From: Janthinobacterium sp. FW305-129
GTDB taxonomy: Bacteria; Pseudomonadota; Gammaproteobacteria; Burkholderiales; Burkholderiaceae_D
Assembly (NCBI RefSeq): GCF_020858115.1
Contig: NZ_JACYMM010000016.1
Span: 28,566-92,565 of the forward strand
DNA: 64,000 nt
Direction of reading: 5' to 3'
In this document: piece after piece, positions 8,387-16,861 of the stretch
Position numbering within the stretch: the first letter of the stretch is position 1
How the letters are laid out: every line of letters starts with the position of its first letter
Made by a program: the position numbers and the translations under genes
The notes under the pieces: generated by a model
What the model was told of the DNA's origin: nothing
The model's database searches: none
Seen by the model: the letters and a program-made list of their open reading frames with translations, nothing else

Positions 8387-9307
8387 CTAACGGTTAGGCA
8401 GGAATTTCGAAGGGTCGACAGGCTTGCCCTGCTGGCGGATTTCAAAGTGCAGCTTCACGCGGTCGGCATCGGAATCGCCCATTTCGGCGATGGCCTGGCC
8501 TTTGTTGACGTTCTGCCCTTCCTTCACCAGGATGCTGCGGTTATGCGCATACGCCGACAATAAACTATTACTGTGCTTCACGATGACAAGATTACCATAA
8601 CCACGGATTCCGCTCCCGGCATACATGACTTTTCCCGCGCCGGCGGCCACCACTTGCTGGCCCGCCTTGCCGGCGATATCGACGCCCTTGTTCTTGCCTT
8701 CGTCGAAAGTGCCGATGACCTTGCCTTCGGAAGGCCACATCCAGCTGATCTTCTCGTCGCCAGGCGCCGATGCCGCAGGGGCTGCCGCGGCGGCCGGTGC
8801 AGTGGTGACGGCCGGGGCCGGCGCTGGCGCGGGTTTGACGTCGCCGTTGCCGCCATCGGCGCGCAGCTCGGCCAGGGTGGCGTCGGAATACGCGCGCTTC
8901 TCGCCGCGCGGGCCCGTTTTCTTCGGCACGGCAGGTGCGGCCGGCTTGACTTCCGTCACCGGCGGCATGACGATGGCCGACGTCTGCGCGCCGCCCGTAT
9001 CGCCATTCGGCGGCAGCACGCGCAGCACCTGGTCGACCTTGATGTCGTTCGGGTTGCTCAAGTCATTCCAGGCCACCAGGTCGCGGTAATTCTGGCCATG
9101 TTCGAGGGCAATGCGCAACAGGGTGTCGCCGCGCTTGACCGTGTAATAGGCTGGGTCGCGGTCGCGCGGATCGCTGGCGGCGGCGCTGCTGCCCGATGGA
9201 TGGCGCTCGACGACGGGTGCCTGGACGCCCGTCGTGCCGCAGCCGCTCAACAGCGCGGCCAAGGTGATGCTACATAGAAGTATGTTACTTTTCTTAATCA
9301 TTCGCAT
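8387..9307 (-). CDS. nlpD: Murein hydrolase activator lipoprotein NlpD
   Basis: An outer-membrane lipoprotein of 306 residues that activates septal amidases. The signal ends in the lipobox LSGC. A LysM peptidoglycan-binding domain follows (YYTVKRGDTLLRIALEHGQN, about 52-100), then an Ala/Pro-rich linker, then a C-terminal M23/LytM domain with GYGNLVIVKHSNSLLSAYAH. The usual zinc ligand of the HxxxD motif is missing (KGVDIAG), as in characterised NlpD, which fits an activator rather than a peptidase. The first ATG is used because AGGA lies about 11 bases upstream. It ends 8 bases before the rpoS start and is almost certainly co-transcribed with it. Confidence 0.95.
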   Translation of the reverse strand: MRMIKKSNILLCSITLAALLSGCGTTGVQAPVVERHPSGSSAAASDPRDRDPAYYTVKRGDTLLRIALEHGQNYRDLVAWNDLSNPNDIKVDQVLRVLPPNGDTGGAQTSAIVMPPVTEVKPAAPAVPKKTGPRGEKRAYSDATLAELRADGGNGDVKPAPAPAPAVTTAPAAAAAPAASAPGDEKISWMWPSEGKVIGTFDEGKNKGVDIAGKAGQQVVAAGAGKVMYAGSGIRGYGNLVIVKHSNSLLSAYAHNRSILVKEGQNVNKGQAIAEMGDSDADRVKLHFEIRQQGKPVDPSKFLPNR

Positions 9308-9343
9308 GTAATTGTATGTCCTGCTTGCTAGCTGATCCGGGGA

Positions 9344-10234
9344 TCATATGGTGCCCGGGCGCAAAGGCACGAAATGGCAATCTTCCAGGGTTTGGCTAGT
9401 CCATTCCATTTTCCCCACCCGGGTAATGAGTTGTAAGTGTTGCAATTTAGCCCCCACCGGCGCAACCAGACGCCCGCCGGGCGCCAGCTGTTCCAGCAGG
9501 GCTTGCGGGACTTCCAGGCCGGCTGCGGCAAGGATGATCCCGTCGAAGGGCGCCGCCTGCGGCAGGCCAAGCATACCATCTCCGTACTGCAAGCGCAGAT
9601 TCGACACGCGCAGCGGGCGCAGATTGGCCTTCGCCAGCTCGTGCAGGGGCCGGATGCGCTCGATCGAATACACCTCTTTCGCCACCAGCGACAGCACCGC
9701 CGCCTGGTAGCCGCAGCCCGTGCCGATTTCCAGCACGCGCTGCAAGCTGCCGCCCTGGCGCATCACTTCGATCATGCGCGCCACGATGTACGGCTGCGAA
9801 ATGGTCTGGTGGTGGCCGATGGGCAAGGAGGCGTCGATATACGCCTGCGACGCCAGCGCCTCGTCCATGAACATGTGGCGCGGCACGGCCTGCATGGCGT
9901 CGAGCACCAGCTGATCCTTGACGCCCTGTTTCGCGATGCGCGCCACCATGGCACGGCGCACGGCCTCCGAGACGAGGGGATTTTGCCGCGGCGGCGGCAC
10001 CACCGCCGGCTGCGCCCGCTCATTGGCGATGGCTTGCGCGCGCGACGGCGCGATGGGCGCCGTTGCGCCATGGTGCGGCGCCCCGCCCCGCGCCGCGTTC
10101 TGAGCCGCATTCTGCGTGGCCGTCTGCGGCGTGGCAATGCGCGACTGGGCCAGCGACTGGCCCCCGCCCTGCCTGGCGGGCTTGCCGGCCAGCGAATCGA
10201 GGGTAAGGGGGAAGGTACGCGGCTTGTCAGTCAT
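9344..10234 (-). CDS. pcm: Protein-L-isoaspartate O-methyltransferase
   Basis: Repairs damaged aspartyl residues by methylating L-isoaspartate using SAM. The PCMT core runs from about residue 86 to the end, with the family sequences GHHQTISQPYIVARM and VLEIGTGCGYQAAVLS (SAM site). The 296-residue product carries about 85 extra N-terminal residues, rich in Ala, Gln and Pro and probably disordered, compared with about 210 residues for classical Pcm. It follows surE with a 9-base gap and precedes nlpD. No Shine-Dalgarno sequence is evident, so it may depend on coupling from surE. An internal start around MVARIAKQG is possible but would remove residues conserved in the family. Confidence 0.92.
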   Translation of the reverse strand: MTDKPRTFPLTLDSLAGKPARQGGGQSLAQSRIATPQTATQNAAQNAARGGAPHHGATAPIAPSRAQAIANERAQPAVVPPPRQNPLVSEAVRRAMVARIAKQGVKDQLVLDAMQAVPRHMFMDEALASQAYIDASLPIGHHQTISQPYIVARMIEVMRQGGSLQRVLEIGTGCGYQAAVLSLVAKEVYSIERIRPLHELAKANLRPLRVSNLRLQYGDGMLGLPQAAPFDGIILAAAGLEVPQALLEQLAPGGRLVAPVGAKLQHLQLITRVGKMEWTSQTLEDCHFVPLRPGTI

Positions 10235-10243
10235 AGTGGGCGG

Positions 10244-10981
10244 TCATGCCAGGCCTTTTGCCAGTGCATCGAGTTGGGTGGTATGGGTCAGGTCGATCTG
10301 CAGCGGCGTGATCGATACTTGTCCATGTTCAACGGCGTAAAAGTCCGTGCCGGGACCGCCTTCCTTGGCAGCGCCGGCGGGGCCGATCCAGAAGATTTCA
10401 CGGCCACGGGGATCGAGCGCGCGGATCACGGGTTCGGCCGAGTGGCGCTTGCCCAGGCGCGTGGCCGCCATGCCTTGCAACTGCTCGTAAGGGATAGCGG
10501 GTATGTTCACATTCAGCAAATACGGTTTCTGCAGGGCGTCGAACTGGCGCTCGACGATTTCCCTGGCCACGCGGGCGGCCGCGTCCAGGTTGGCCCAGCC
10601 AAACTGCGACTGGGAAAAGGCGATGGCGGGAATGCCGAACAGATAGCCTTCCGTGGCGGCGGCCACCGTGCCCGAATACAGGGTGTCGTCACCCATGTTG
10701 GGGCCGTTGTTGATGCCGGACACCACCAGGTCGGGGCGCTCGATGAGCATGCCCGTCAGCGCCACGTGCACGCAGTCGGTGGGCGTGCCGTTGACAAAAT
10801 AAAAACCGTTGGCGGCCTTGTGCACGGACAAAGGCCGGTCCAGCGACAGCGAATTGGATGCGCCCGAGCGGTTGCTGTCGGGCGCCACCACGACGATCTC
10901 CGCAATGGGTGCGAGCGCGTCAGCCAGTGCCGCCAGGCCTGGCGCCAGGTAACCGTCGTCGTTACTGATAAGAATTCTCAT
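10244..10981 (-). CDS. surE: 5'/3'-nucleotidase SurE
   Basis: A stationary-phase survival phosphatase acting on nucleoside 5'- and 3'-monophosphates. The 245-residue protein begins MRILISNDDGYLAPG, carrying the Asp-Asp metal site. It also has APDSNRSGASNSLSLDRPL and VSGINNGPNMGDDTLYSGTVAAA, the other conserved metal/substrate segments. Length is normal. It heads the surE-pcm-nlpD-rpoS run; the upstream neighbour on the same strand is the ATPase-TPR gene 94 bases away. Confidence 0.95.
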   Translation of the reverse strand: MRILISNDDGYLAPGLAALADALAPIAEIVVVAPDSNRSGASNSLSLDRPLSVHKAANGFYFVNGTPTDCVHVALTGMLIERPDLVVSGINNGPNMGDDTLYSGTVAAATEGYLFGIPAIAFSQSQFGWANLDAAARVAREIVERQFDALQKPYLLNVNIPAIPYEQLQGMAATRLGKRHSAEPVIRALDPRGREIFWIGPAGAAKEGGPGTDFYAVEHGQVSITPLQIDLTHTTQLDALAKGLA

Positions 10982-11075
10982 AACGAGATTTTACCTGAAG
11001 CAATGCCAACACTGCGCGTGCCGCACGCCGATAGACAGCATTATTTGTGCCGCCGCGCTGACATGGCGCAAGGCG

Positions 11076-13529
11076 TCAGCGCTGCTCGGTGCGTGCCTCG
11101 GACAGCGCCCCCTCCAGCGCCTGCACTTCATCCTCTTGCAAGGCCAGCAAGGCATTCAAATCTCCTTGCAATTTGTACATTCTTTTCAGCTGCGCCATGC
11201 CGCGCCTGCGCAGCTTGCCCGGCACGCCCGGGCGAAGCAGGCAAGACTTCAAATGTTCGGCCAGTTCGCCCGCCTGCGCATACTGTTCACGCTCTATCAT
11301 GCCTTGCAACATCGCGATCATGCTGGCCAGCGTATCCGGCTCGGCCCCTTCGTGCCCGTTGGCACGGCCGGCCAGGATGGTTTCCTGCAAATGCCGCGCG
11401 CCGTCGAGCACGCTATCCGCATGCCCCGTGACGGGGGCGTTCAACAGCCGGTCGCTGCCGCTGAGCACGGCGTCTTCCAGCAGGCGCGCCGCCTCGCTGT
11501 CGCCCTGCTGCTGCAAGGTGCCGGCCAGTTGCGTCTTGCTGTGCAAGGTATCGAGGTGGTCTTCGCCCAGCAGGCGCGCGTGCACTTCCAGCACCTGTTC
11601 CTGCACGCTGCGCGCCGCATCGAGTTCGCCGCGCCGCAGCAGCGCTTCGGCCAGCTTGCGCTGGCTCATCAGGGTTTCCGGATGGTCGAGTCCATGCGTG
11701 CGCTCGCGCGCCGCCACCTGGTCTTCGTGCAACTGGCGCGCGCCGGCCCAGTCGCCCTGCCCCGCCACGATATCGGCCAGCAAGTCGCGCGTGGCCAGGG
11801 TGGCCGCATGGTCGCTGCCCAGGCGCCGCTCCTGCGCCTGCAGGACGGCAGCGAGCAGGCGCCGCGCGCCGTCCAGGTCGCCTTCGCGCCCCAGCGCCTG
11901 CGCCAGGGCCAGCTTGCTGCGCAAGGTATCGCCATGCTCGGCGCCAAACAGGCGCTCGCGCGCCGCCACCACCGTGGCCAGCACTTGCCGCGCCTGCGCC
12001 AGCCGGCCCATGCGCAGCAAGGTGGCGGCGCGCCCATTCATCGCTTCCAGGGTCAGCGGATGCTCGCCGCCCAACTGGCGCACGTAGGCGGCCAGCACGG
12101 CATCCTGCAGCAGCAGCGCCGTCGCCAGCTCGCCCTGCAGCAACAGGGTTTGCGCCAGGCAAGCTCTGGCTGCCAGGGTATCGGGATGTTCGCCGCCCAG
12201 CACGCGCTCGCGCACGTCGACCACGTCTTCTTCCAGGAAACGGGCTTCCTCGAGCTTGCCCAGCTGGCGCAGCAGGCGCGCCATGCCGCTCTTGCACGCC
12301 AGGCTGTCGGGATGCTCCTCGCCCAGCAGGCGCACGCGGATCTCGACGCTCTGGCGAAAGGCCTCGAGCGCCTGCGCGCTGCGGCCGTCCTTGCGATACA
12401 GTTCGCCCAGGCGCGCCAGGTCGCGTGCCAGCGGCAGCGCCACGGCGCGGGCCGGCTCGGCCAGCAAGGCCTGGCGCGCTTCGCCGATGGCGCCCAGCAA
12501 GGCGATTTCGCGGCCCGATTGCCACGGAAAGTAGCCGCCCGTCATCCAGTGCAGGAAGGCTTCGAAGGTGCGCGTGAGGGAAAAGCGGTCGCCGCCCTGG
12601 TCGATGCGCACGGCCAGCTGCTCGCCATAGGCAAAGGTTTTCGTCTGCTGCAGCTGGACTTCGTCAAAATAGCTGTCGAGGGAGATTTGCGGCAAGCCGT
12701 AGGAAGTGCGCAGCAGGCGCTCGAACATGGGCTGGAAGCCGGCGATGCCCTTGTGCGCGTCGCCGCGGCGCCACTCGGCCCGCTGCGCGCCGTCGCCCAT
12801 TTCTATGCGCGAGGGCAAGGGATACACGAGCAGCGGACGCTGTTCGTCCTCATGGCTGCGGCGGTATTCGATGGCCCGCGTGACGAGCGCATCGACGCCT
12901 TCCAGGCTTTGCCGGTTCGGCGTGAAGACCACTACCAGCTTTTTCGGCAGCAAGGTGGTGCAGATGCCGGCGCTGTCCGTGCGCCCCGTGCGCGAATCGA
13001 CCAGCACGTAGCGGAAGTGCTGGGCCAGGGTATCGGCAAAGCAGCGGAACAGGGCCGGGCAGGTATCGAACAGCTGGTCCCAGCGCATCTGCGCCAGGCG
13101 CTCGCTGTAGCTGGCGTCGAAGCGCCCCGCGCGCATCAGGTACAGGGGACTGCCCTGGTCGACGCGCACCACGTACTGCTGCCAGTCGATGGCGTCGAGC
13201 ACGCGCTGGGCCAGCGCCGCATCGTCGCGGCCTGCGCCCTGCCCGCCGCCGCCTTCCAGGCTGAAGCGTTCTAGCTGCTGGCGGCAGGCCTCGAAGAATT
13301 CCAGTACGCCCGGACGCTCCTCGTGCTGCTCGAAATAATGGTGCAGGCCCGGCGCCTCCATGTCCCAGTCCAGCATCAGCACGGGCACGCTGGCGTTTTC
13401 GCGGCGCGCCAGCAAAACGGCGATGTTCGACAGGGCCATGGTGCGGCCGGTACCGCCCTTGTAGGAATAGAAGGTGACGACTTCGCCAGGGGCGCTCAAA
13501 GGTGGCAGGGAGAGGCGTTGGCATTCCAT
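11076..13529 (-). CDS. KGGTGR-type ParA-like ATPase with kinesin-light-chain-like TPRs
   Basis: A two-part protein of 817 residues. The N-terminus (about 15-320) is a SIMIBI/ParA-like NTPase: deviant Walker A KGGTGRT at 24-30, LDWDMEAPGLHHYF at 53-65, and the later DSRTGRTDSAG. This matches the KGGVGR ATPase group found in FxSxx-COOH-type and other conflict-linked operons. The C-terminus (about 360-700) holds at least seven TPR units of about 42 residues, each marked by a G-x-x-H-x-x-TL/SL signature (for example LGGEHPDTLAARA), the kinesin-light-chain style. ATG is supported by AAAGG 7 bases upstream. It starts 19 bases after the TIR gene and surely shares its transcript. Its function is unknown; an ATP-dependent sensor or switch for the TIR partner is inference. 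Confidence 0.8.
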   Translation of the reverse strand: MECQRLSLPPLSAPGEVVTFYSYKGGTGRTMALSNIAVLLARRENASVPVLMLDWDMEAPGLHHYFEQHEERPGVLEFFEACRQQLERFSLEGGGGQGAGRDDAALAQRVLDAIDWQQYVVRVDQGSPLYLMRAGRFDASYSERLAQMRWDQLFDTCPALFRCFADTLAQHFRYVLVDSRTGRTDSAGICTTLLPKKLVVVFTPNRQSLEGVDALVTRAIEYRRSHEDEQRPLLVYPLPSRIEMGDGAQRAEWRRGDAHKGIAGFQPMFERLLRTSYGLPQISLDSYFDEVQLQQTKTFAYGEQLAVRIDQGGDRFSLTRTFEAFLHWMTGGYFPWQSGREIALLGAIGEARQALLAEPARAVALPLARDLARLGELYRKDGRSAQALEAFRQSVEIRVRLLGEEHPDSLACKSGMARLLRQLGKLEEARFLEEDVVDVRERVLGGEHPDTLAARACLAQTLLLQGELATALLLQDAVLAAYVRQLGGEHPLTLEAMNGRAATLLRMGRLAQARQVLATVVAARERLFGAEHGDTLRSKLALAQALGREGDLDGARRLLAAVLQAQERRLGSDHAATLATRDLLADIVAGQGDWAGARQLHEDQVAARERTHGLDHPETLMSQRKLAEALLRRGELDAARSVQEQVLEVHARLLGEDHLDTLHSKTQLAGTLQQQGDSEAARLLEDAVLSGSDRLLNAPVTGHADSVLDGARHLQETILAGRANGHEGAEPDTLASMIAMLQGMIEREQYAQAGELAEHLKSCLLRPGVPGKLRRRGMAQLKRMYKLQGDLNALLALQEDEVQALEGALSEARTEQR

Positions 13530-13548
13530 GACTGTACCTTTTACGTGA

Positions 13549-14154
13549 TTAACGTGGAAAGTGGGGAGGCGGAATGGTGCGCCATTCCGGTGGAATGGCG
13601 GGCAACACGAAACGGCTGCAATCGTGGCCGGGCGGTGTTGACCGCTTGAGCAAGTGGTAATGCGTGGCGATGCGCTGCACGATGCGTTCGATGTCGGGCA
13701 GGTATTGCGGATTCGATTTCAGGTCGCCGCTGGCCAGGGTGTAGCCGGAGAAATCGACGTACAGCCCCGACTCCGTGATTTGCGGCGGCAAACCGTCCGG
13801 ATGGCGTGTCATGATGATGGGGATGATCAGGTGACTGGGCAGCTCATACCAGGCGCGCCGCTCCTGCTCGATTAGTTGCATGGCGGCAAATTCGCGCCGC
13901 GTGTAGCCGTGCGCTTCATATTTCGGCGTGTACAGCACGATCATGCAGACGCTCTGGCACATGGCGCGCGCCACGCGCAGGTCGATATCGTCGCCGCCCC
14001 CCAGTTGCTCGCTGTCGATGAACAACACTTCCTCGCGATCGAGGTGCGGCTCCAGATAGCACGCCAGCGCCTCGATCAGGTCATTCTTGAACTTGTTCAT
14101 GAACGCATATTGGCCGTGTGCATAGCTCAAGAAACAGCCGTAGCGGATCTCCAT
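13549..14154 (-). CDS. TIR-domain protein
   Basis: The 201-residue protein is essentially one TIR domain plus a Pro-rich tail. The first strand and loop are YGCFLSYAHGQYAFMNKF (residues 5-22). The BB-loop region is LFIDSEQLGGGDDID (44-58), and YTPKYEAHGYTRREFAAM (75-92) corresponds to the segment carrying the catalytic glutamate of NAD-cleaving TIRs; Glu88 is the candidate. Many bacterial TIRs hydrolyse NAD+ or make cyclic ADP-ribose signals; others are scaffolds. I take MEIRYG as the start (AGGGGG 5 bases upstream), with an ATG 11 codons earlier as the alternative. It is the first gene of a two-gene operon with the KGGTGR ATPase-TPR. It is closer to the FxsC-like TIR group than to Thoeris ThsB, as judged by motif only. 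Confidence 0.75.
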   Translation of the reverse strand: MEIRYGCFLSYAHGQYAFMNKFKNDLIEALACYLEPHLDREEVLFIDSEQLGGGDDIDLRVARAMCQSVCMIVLYTPKYEAHGYTRREFAAMQLIEQERRAWYELPSHLIIPIIMTRHPDGLPPQITESGLYVDFSGYTLASGDLKSNPQYLPDIERIVQRIATHYHLLKRSTPPGHDCSRFVLPAIPPEWRTIPPPHFPR

Positions 14155-14246
14155 GGCATCCCCCTGTTCCCCGTGCGGCCCTGCCATCGCCGCGCCTTCA
14201 TCCTGCAAGGCATGAGTTCACTGTAGACCGCCCGGCAACAACCCTG

Positions 14247-14337
14247 TTTGCGCTGGCGCAAAGATGTGTCTGGCGTCCTGGACATGAAGGAAAAAGCCAG
14301 AAACTGGCGCGATCGCGCCCATTCCTGGCATGCCAGG
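14247..14337. promoter_or_regulatory. Cluster of four inverted repeats upstream of the TIR operon
   Basis: The 270-base gap between the helicase stop and the TIR gene holds no gene but has TTTGCGC-TG-GCGCAAA (14247-14262), CCAG-AAA-CTGG (14297-14307), GGCGCGATCGCGCC (14306-14319) and CCTGGCATGCCAGG (14324-14337). The last two are perfect 14-base palindromes only 4 bases apart. They may be operators or an mRNA structure; nothing in the window says which. Confidence 0.45.
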
Positions 14338-14424
14338 CGCGCAGGCAGGCGCCGCGCGAAAAACGCTACTCGCCTGATAACAAAGGGAAATATGCCGACG
14401 CGCGGATGGCGCCGGCTGGGTGGA

Positions 14425-16479
14425 CTAGATGCCCTTGGCGGGCAGGTTGCGGAAGAACTCGACCACTTCGGCGGTATCGCGCGTGCGCTTGAACGGCGGC
14501 AGGCTTTGCCAGATGCGCTTGCCGTACGGCTTGGAAATGAGACGGGGATCGCAGATCATCAGCACGCCGCGGTCGCCCTCGTCGCGGATCAGCCGTCCGG
14601 CGCCCTGCTTCAGGTTGATGATGGCTTCCGGCAGCGAGTGGTGCATGAAGCCGTTCTTGCCCTGCTTTTCCATCACTTCGATGCGCGCGGCCAATACCGG
14701 ATCGTCGGGCGGCGCGAACGGCAGCTTGTCGATGATGACGAGGGACAGCGCATCGCCGCGCACGTCGACGCCTTCCCAGAAGCTCTGGCTGCCGATCAGC
14801 ACGCCGTTGCCGGCGGCGCGGAACTGGTCGAGCAATTCCGTGCGGCCCTTTTCTCCCTGCACGAACAGGGGGAAGTTCAGGCCGCGCTGCCTGAATTCGT
14901 CGGCCAGGCGCTCGGCCGCCCGCTTGACGGCGCGCAAGGTGGTGCACAGGAAGAAGGTGCGCCCGCCCGCCGCCTCGATGATGGGCAGGGCGCAGTCGAT
15001 GACGGCGTCCGTGTAGCCCAGCGAGTTCGGCTGCGGCAGATTTTGCGGCACGAACAGCAAGCCCTGCTGGCCATAGTCGAACGGGCTCGGCCACGTGTGC
15101 GACGGTTCGCCCGTCAAGCCCATCTGTTCGGAAAAATGCTTGAAATCGTTTTTCACGGCCAGGGTGGCGGACGTGAAGATCCAGCTGCGCGGCGTGCCTT
15201 CGCGCTGGTTGTTGAAGATCGGCGCGATCGACAATGGCGTTTTATGCAATTGCAGGGAGCTGGAAAACGCTTCCACCCAGAACACGGCTTCTTCGCCGGC
15301 CGCCACTTTGGCTTTCGGATCGAACTTCCAGCCGCTCAGCTGCTGCGCCAGTTCGACGCCGCGCACGCGGCACTGTTCCAGGGTTTCCGCCCGCTCCGCC
15401 TGGGTTTCCAAGACGGCCACCATGCCGTCGAGCTCATCCTTGAGGGTGTCGAGCGCGGGGAAGAAATCGCTGGACGGGGCGATCTGCGGCAAGGACAGGC
15501 GCACGATATCCTGCGGGAACGTCAGGCGCAGGTCGCGCGCCGCCTTTTCCACCACCGTGACCGTCTTGGCCCAGTCGATGCCGCGCGCATGCGCGAGGCC
15601 CTCGGCCAGCACGTCGCGGCACAGTTCCAGGATTTGCGAGGTGGACACTGTGTTGCCAAAGAACAAGGTGGCCGTATCGGGCAGCTGATGTGCCTCATCG
15701 AAGATGATGGTATTGGCCGACGGCAGCAATTCCGCCACGCCCGTGTCCTTCAGGGCCACGTCGGCAAAGAATAGATGATGGTTGACCACCACCACGTCGG
15801 CCTGCTGGGCTTCCTTGCGGGCCTTCATCACGAAGCAATCCTGGTAATACTGGCATTCGGCGCCCATGCAGGTGTCGCGCGTGGACGTCACCAGATTCCA
15901 GATCATGGCGTTTTCCGGCACCTTGGCCAGTTCCGCCTTGTCGCCCGAGCTCGTCATCTTGATGAAGCGCGAGATTTCGCGCAGGTGGCCCACGTCGTCG
16001 CGCGACGTCATGCGGCCGTTCTGCAAGGTGCGTTCCAGGTGATAGTGGCAAACGTAGTTCGAGCGGCCTTTCAGCAAGGCGACGGAGACAGGCGCCTGCA
16101 GCGCGGCGCGCACGGTGGGGATATCGCGCAGGAACAATTGATCCTGCAAGTTCTTCGTGCCGGTGGAAACAATGGTCTTGCCGCCCCACATCAGGGCCGG
16201 CACCAGGTAGGCAAACGTTTTACCTGTGCCCGTGCCCGCCTCGGCGATCAGGGTCGTCTGGCTGTCGATGGCGCTGGCGATGGCCTTGGCCATTTCCGTT
16301 TGCGAACGGCGCGGCTTGTAGCTGCCCACGGCCGGACCGAGCGGGCCGCCGGCGCCGAACAGGCGCTCGATGTCGGCATCGTGCTTGCCAGGCGCCGCCT
16401 GCGGTTCGGCTGGCAGACTGGCTTGCGGATCGGCAGGCTGGCCATCTGGGTTTACTGGCAATAAATTGTGATCGGTCAA
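14425..16479 (-). CDS. DinG/YoaA-family ATP-dependent DNA helicase
   Basis: An XPD-like superfamily 2 helicase of 684 residues, 5'-3' by family. Walker A is AEAGTGTGKTFAYLVPAL, the DEAH box is IIFDEAHQLPD, and motif VI is LKQGAGRLIRDEGDRG. Cysteines at CHYHL, CMGAECQYYQDC fit an iron-sulfur cluster, as in DinG, YoaA and XPD. YoaA acts with DNA polymerase III chi in repair; DinG unwinds D-loops and R-loops. I cannot choose between them from sequence. The frame begins with TTG and no clear ribosome site, so the exact start is uncertain; residues before about 50 look poorly conserved. It lies upstream of the TIR operon, 270 bases away. Confidence 0.88.
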   Translation of the reverse strand: MTDHNLLPVNPDGQPADPQASLPAEPQAAPGKHDADIERLFGAGGPLGPAVGSYKPRRSQTEMAKAIASAIDSQTTLIAEAGTGTGKTFAYLVPALMWGGKTIVSTGTKNLQDQLFLRDIPTVRAALQAPVSVALLKGRSNYVCHYHLERTLQNGRMTSRDDVGHLREISRFIKMTSSGDKAELAKVPENAMIWNLVTSTRDTCMGAECQYYQDCFVMKARKEAQQADVVVVNHHLFFADVALKDTGVAELLPSANTIIFDEAHQLPDTATLFFGNTVSTSQILELCRDVLAEGLAHARGIDWAKTVTVVEKAARDLRLTFPQDIVRLSLPQIAPSSDFFPALDTLKDELDGMVAVLETQAERAETLEQCRVRGVELAQQLSGWKFDPKAKVAAGEEAVFWVEAFSSSLQLHKTPLSIAPIFNNQREGTPRSWIFTSATLAVKNDFKHFSEQMGLTGEPSHTWPSPFDYGQQGLLFVPQNLPQPNSLGYTDAVIDCALPIIEAAGGRTFFLCTTLRAVKRAAERLADEFRQRGLNFPLFVQGEKGRTELLDQFRAAGNGVLIGSQSFWEGVDVRGDALSLVIIDKLPFAPPDDPVLAARIEVMEKQGKNGFMHHSLPEAIINLKQGAGRLIRDEGDRGVLMICDPRLISKPYGKRIWQSLPPFKRTRDTAEVVEFFRNLPAKGI

Positions 16480-16522
16480 AATATACTTAGGTGAAGACTG
16501 GACTGGACGCTACTGGCGCCCC

Positions 16523-16723
16523 TCAGGCGGGAACGTCGGGCACCAACTGCATTTTCAGCAAGGTGATGTGATCCTTCAATTGCAATTTGCGCTTTTTCAG
16601 GCGGCGCAGTTGCAGCTCGTCATGGTGGCCATCGAGTATCAGCAACTCGATGACGGCATCGAGGTCGCGGTGTTCCACGTTGAGTTCAATCAGGCGCCGC
16701 TCTATTTGCTGTGCATCGCTCAT
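16523..16723 (-). CDS. YdcH/DUF465-like small coiled-coil protein
   Basis: A 66-residue, highly charged helical protein. The sequence has the DUF465 pattern: an initial helix (MSDAQQIERRLIELNVEHRDLDAVI), a short turn, then a Lys/Arg-rich helix LRRLKKRKLQLKDHITLLK. The function of the family is unknown. The start is taken at MSDAQQ, where GGAA lies about 9 bases upstream. The frame is open 40 codons further upstream, but that translation is not coiled coil and has no ribosome site. It lies 43 bases upstream of the helicase and may be co-transcribed. Confidence 0.8.
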   Translation of the reverse strand: MSDAQQIERRLIELNVEHRDLDAVIELLILDGHHDELQLRRLKKRKLQLKDHITLLKMQLVPDVPA

Positions 16724-16861
16724 GTGTTGCGTTCCAGGCAGTGTTGGTAACAGTGTTGGGAAACCGGCGCGCGCAGCATACGCAGGCAGCCATGGTGCAT
16801 AGTTTAACCTGCCGCGCGCGTTAGGGCACGCCATTTCCGGCATGCCCCATGCGCGGCGGCG

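Noticed and set aside
9333..9346. TGATCC-GG-GGATCA palindrome at the pcm stop, first thought to be an FNR site
   Set aside because: The spacing between half-sites is wrong for FNR, and it overlaps the pcm stop codon; probably chance.
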